From contig NZ_VCHQ01000018.1 in the NCBI RefSeq assembly GCF_005860775.1, forward strand, positions 81,499 to 145,498: DNA of 64,000 nt, read 5' to 3'. Of this stretch, positions 63,610 through 64,000 are shown in pieces (the first letter of the stretch is position 1; each line of letters starts with the position of its first letter). Under the pieces are notes generated by a model. That model did no database searches and was not told the DNA's origin. It saw nothing but the letters and a program-made list of their open reading frames with translations. The position numbers and the translations under genes are program-made. This stretch comes from Klebsiella indica (lineage in GTDB: Bacteria; Pseudomonadota; Gammaproteobacteria; Enterobacterales; Enterobacteriaceae).

Positions 63610-64000
63610 TAAATTTTTCTCAGCCCAGATGCGTTTTCCATCAAGTAACGTTTCTATTGGCGTCCGGCCGCAACACATTTTCCCCTGATGGGTTCGCTCA
63701 TTATTATAGTGAGCCAGCCATTCATCAAGATCCGATTGTAATGCTTCAAGATCGCCATATAACTTTTTGCGGAACGTCACCTGATAAAACTCGTTCAGTA
63801 TCGTTTTATGGAACCGCTCGCAGATGCCGTTGGTCTGCGGTGACATTGCCTTCGTTTTCGTATGCTCAATGTCATTTATCGCCAGATAAAGCTGGTAATC
63901 ATGCTGCTCCACTTTGCCGCAGAACTCAGTGCCTCTGTCGGTCAGTATCCTCAACATCGGCAGACCCTGATACTCATAAAATGGCAGCACACGATCATTC
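63598..64000 (-). mobile_element. IS481-family transposase, 3' part (gene continues past window end)
   Basis: The C-terminal ~134 residues of a DDE transposase. The second catalytic Asp is in ILTDRGTEFCGKVEQHDYQL, the glutamate in SPQTNGICERFHKTILNEFY, followed by the family ending WLAHYNNERTHQGKMCCGRTP. The order and spacing (SPQTNG-ICERFH, NNERTHQG) are of the IS481/IS3-like integrase-core type, best fitting IS481. The frame is open to the last base of the window, so the element continues to the right. It flanks the SMC operon on the side opposite to the attachment site. Confidence 0.8.

Noticed and set aside
54379..64000. Yersiniabactin high-pathogenicity island
   Set aside because: The attachment core is the same, but no yersiniabactin gene or P4-type integrase is within the window; only the integration site is shared.
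1..64000. CRISPR array
   Set aside because: No regularly spaced direct repeats with unique spacers were found on reading; the only spaced repeats are the short TGTCAG operators.

Overview
The window is chromosomal DNA of an enteric bacterium (Enterobacteriaceae; Salmonella, Citrobacter or a close relative). The evidence is a full-length AMP nucleosidase (amn) of E. coli type, two OmpC/OmpD-type trimeric porins, enteric regulator families and a 17-bp copy of the 3' end of an enteric tRNA-Asn gene. Genus cannot be decided from the sequence alone. No rRNA gene, intact tRNA gene, CRISPR array or replication origin was seen.

Layout. (1) 1-7.2 kb: tail of an unrecognised gene, an AraC-type regulator divergent from an OmpC-family porin, a free-standing STN-domain lipoprotein with a tiny membrane/secreted partner, then a LysR regulator divergent from a zinc-less medium-chain dehydrogenase and a PLP-dependent serine/threonine-type dehydratase. 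(2) 7.3-12.1 kb: relic of a P-type cation ATPase, a nucleoside-recognition (Gate-domain) membrane protein, a membrane-anchored alpha/beta hydrolase and amn. (3) 12.4-21 kb: an AT-rich cluster with a PucR-type regulator, a sodium:solute symporter, carbamate kinase, a D-2-hydroxyacid dehydrogenase, a short arginine-deiminase-like hydrolase, a YfcC/ArcD-type antiporter and an ornithine-carbamoyltransferase-like enzyme. It reads as an energy-yielding arginine-deiminase-style route with a non-standard deiminase and transcarbamylase. A decayed IS3-family element follows it. (4) 23-31.8 kb: an OmpD-like porin, a GFA-family protein, then an RND pump, its lipoprotein adaptor, a two-component system and a MipA/OmpV protein. 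Pho-box-like 11-bp-spaced TGTCAG repeats lie in both promoter regions of this last group. (5) 31.9-53.8 kb: about 22 kb with every gene on the minus strand. It encodes a peptide/opine-type ABC importer, two FAD-dependent amine oxidoreductases, two aldehyde dehydrogenases, a GABA-type aminotransferase, an M20 amidohydrolase, hydantoinase/oxoprolinase subunits, a HAD hydrolase, a hydroxyacid dehydrogenase, two GNAT proteins and an Lrp-type regulator: a complete uptake-and-catabolism locus for an N-containing compound, logically similar to the putrescine (Puu/Gab) route. (6) 54.36 kb to the end: a 17-bp tRNA-Asn attachment-site copy, immediately followed by a five-gene operon and the start of an IS481-family element.

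The most interesting system is the last operon (54.6-63.5 kb). It encodes MukF-like, MukE-like and MukB-like subunits in the same F-E-B order as the housekeeping condensin, but translationally coupled to a TOPRIM-domain protein of the JetD/MksG type and preceded by a 332-residue protein I do not recognise. This is the architecture of Wadjet/JetABCD, MksBEFG and Ept anti-plasmid SMC systems, but here the SMC part is visibly of the MukB family. Its position just inside a tRNA-Asn attachment site suggests it is cargo of an integrative element that continues past the right edge of the window.
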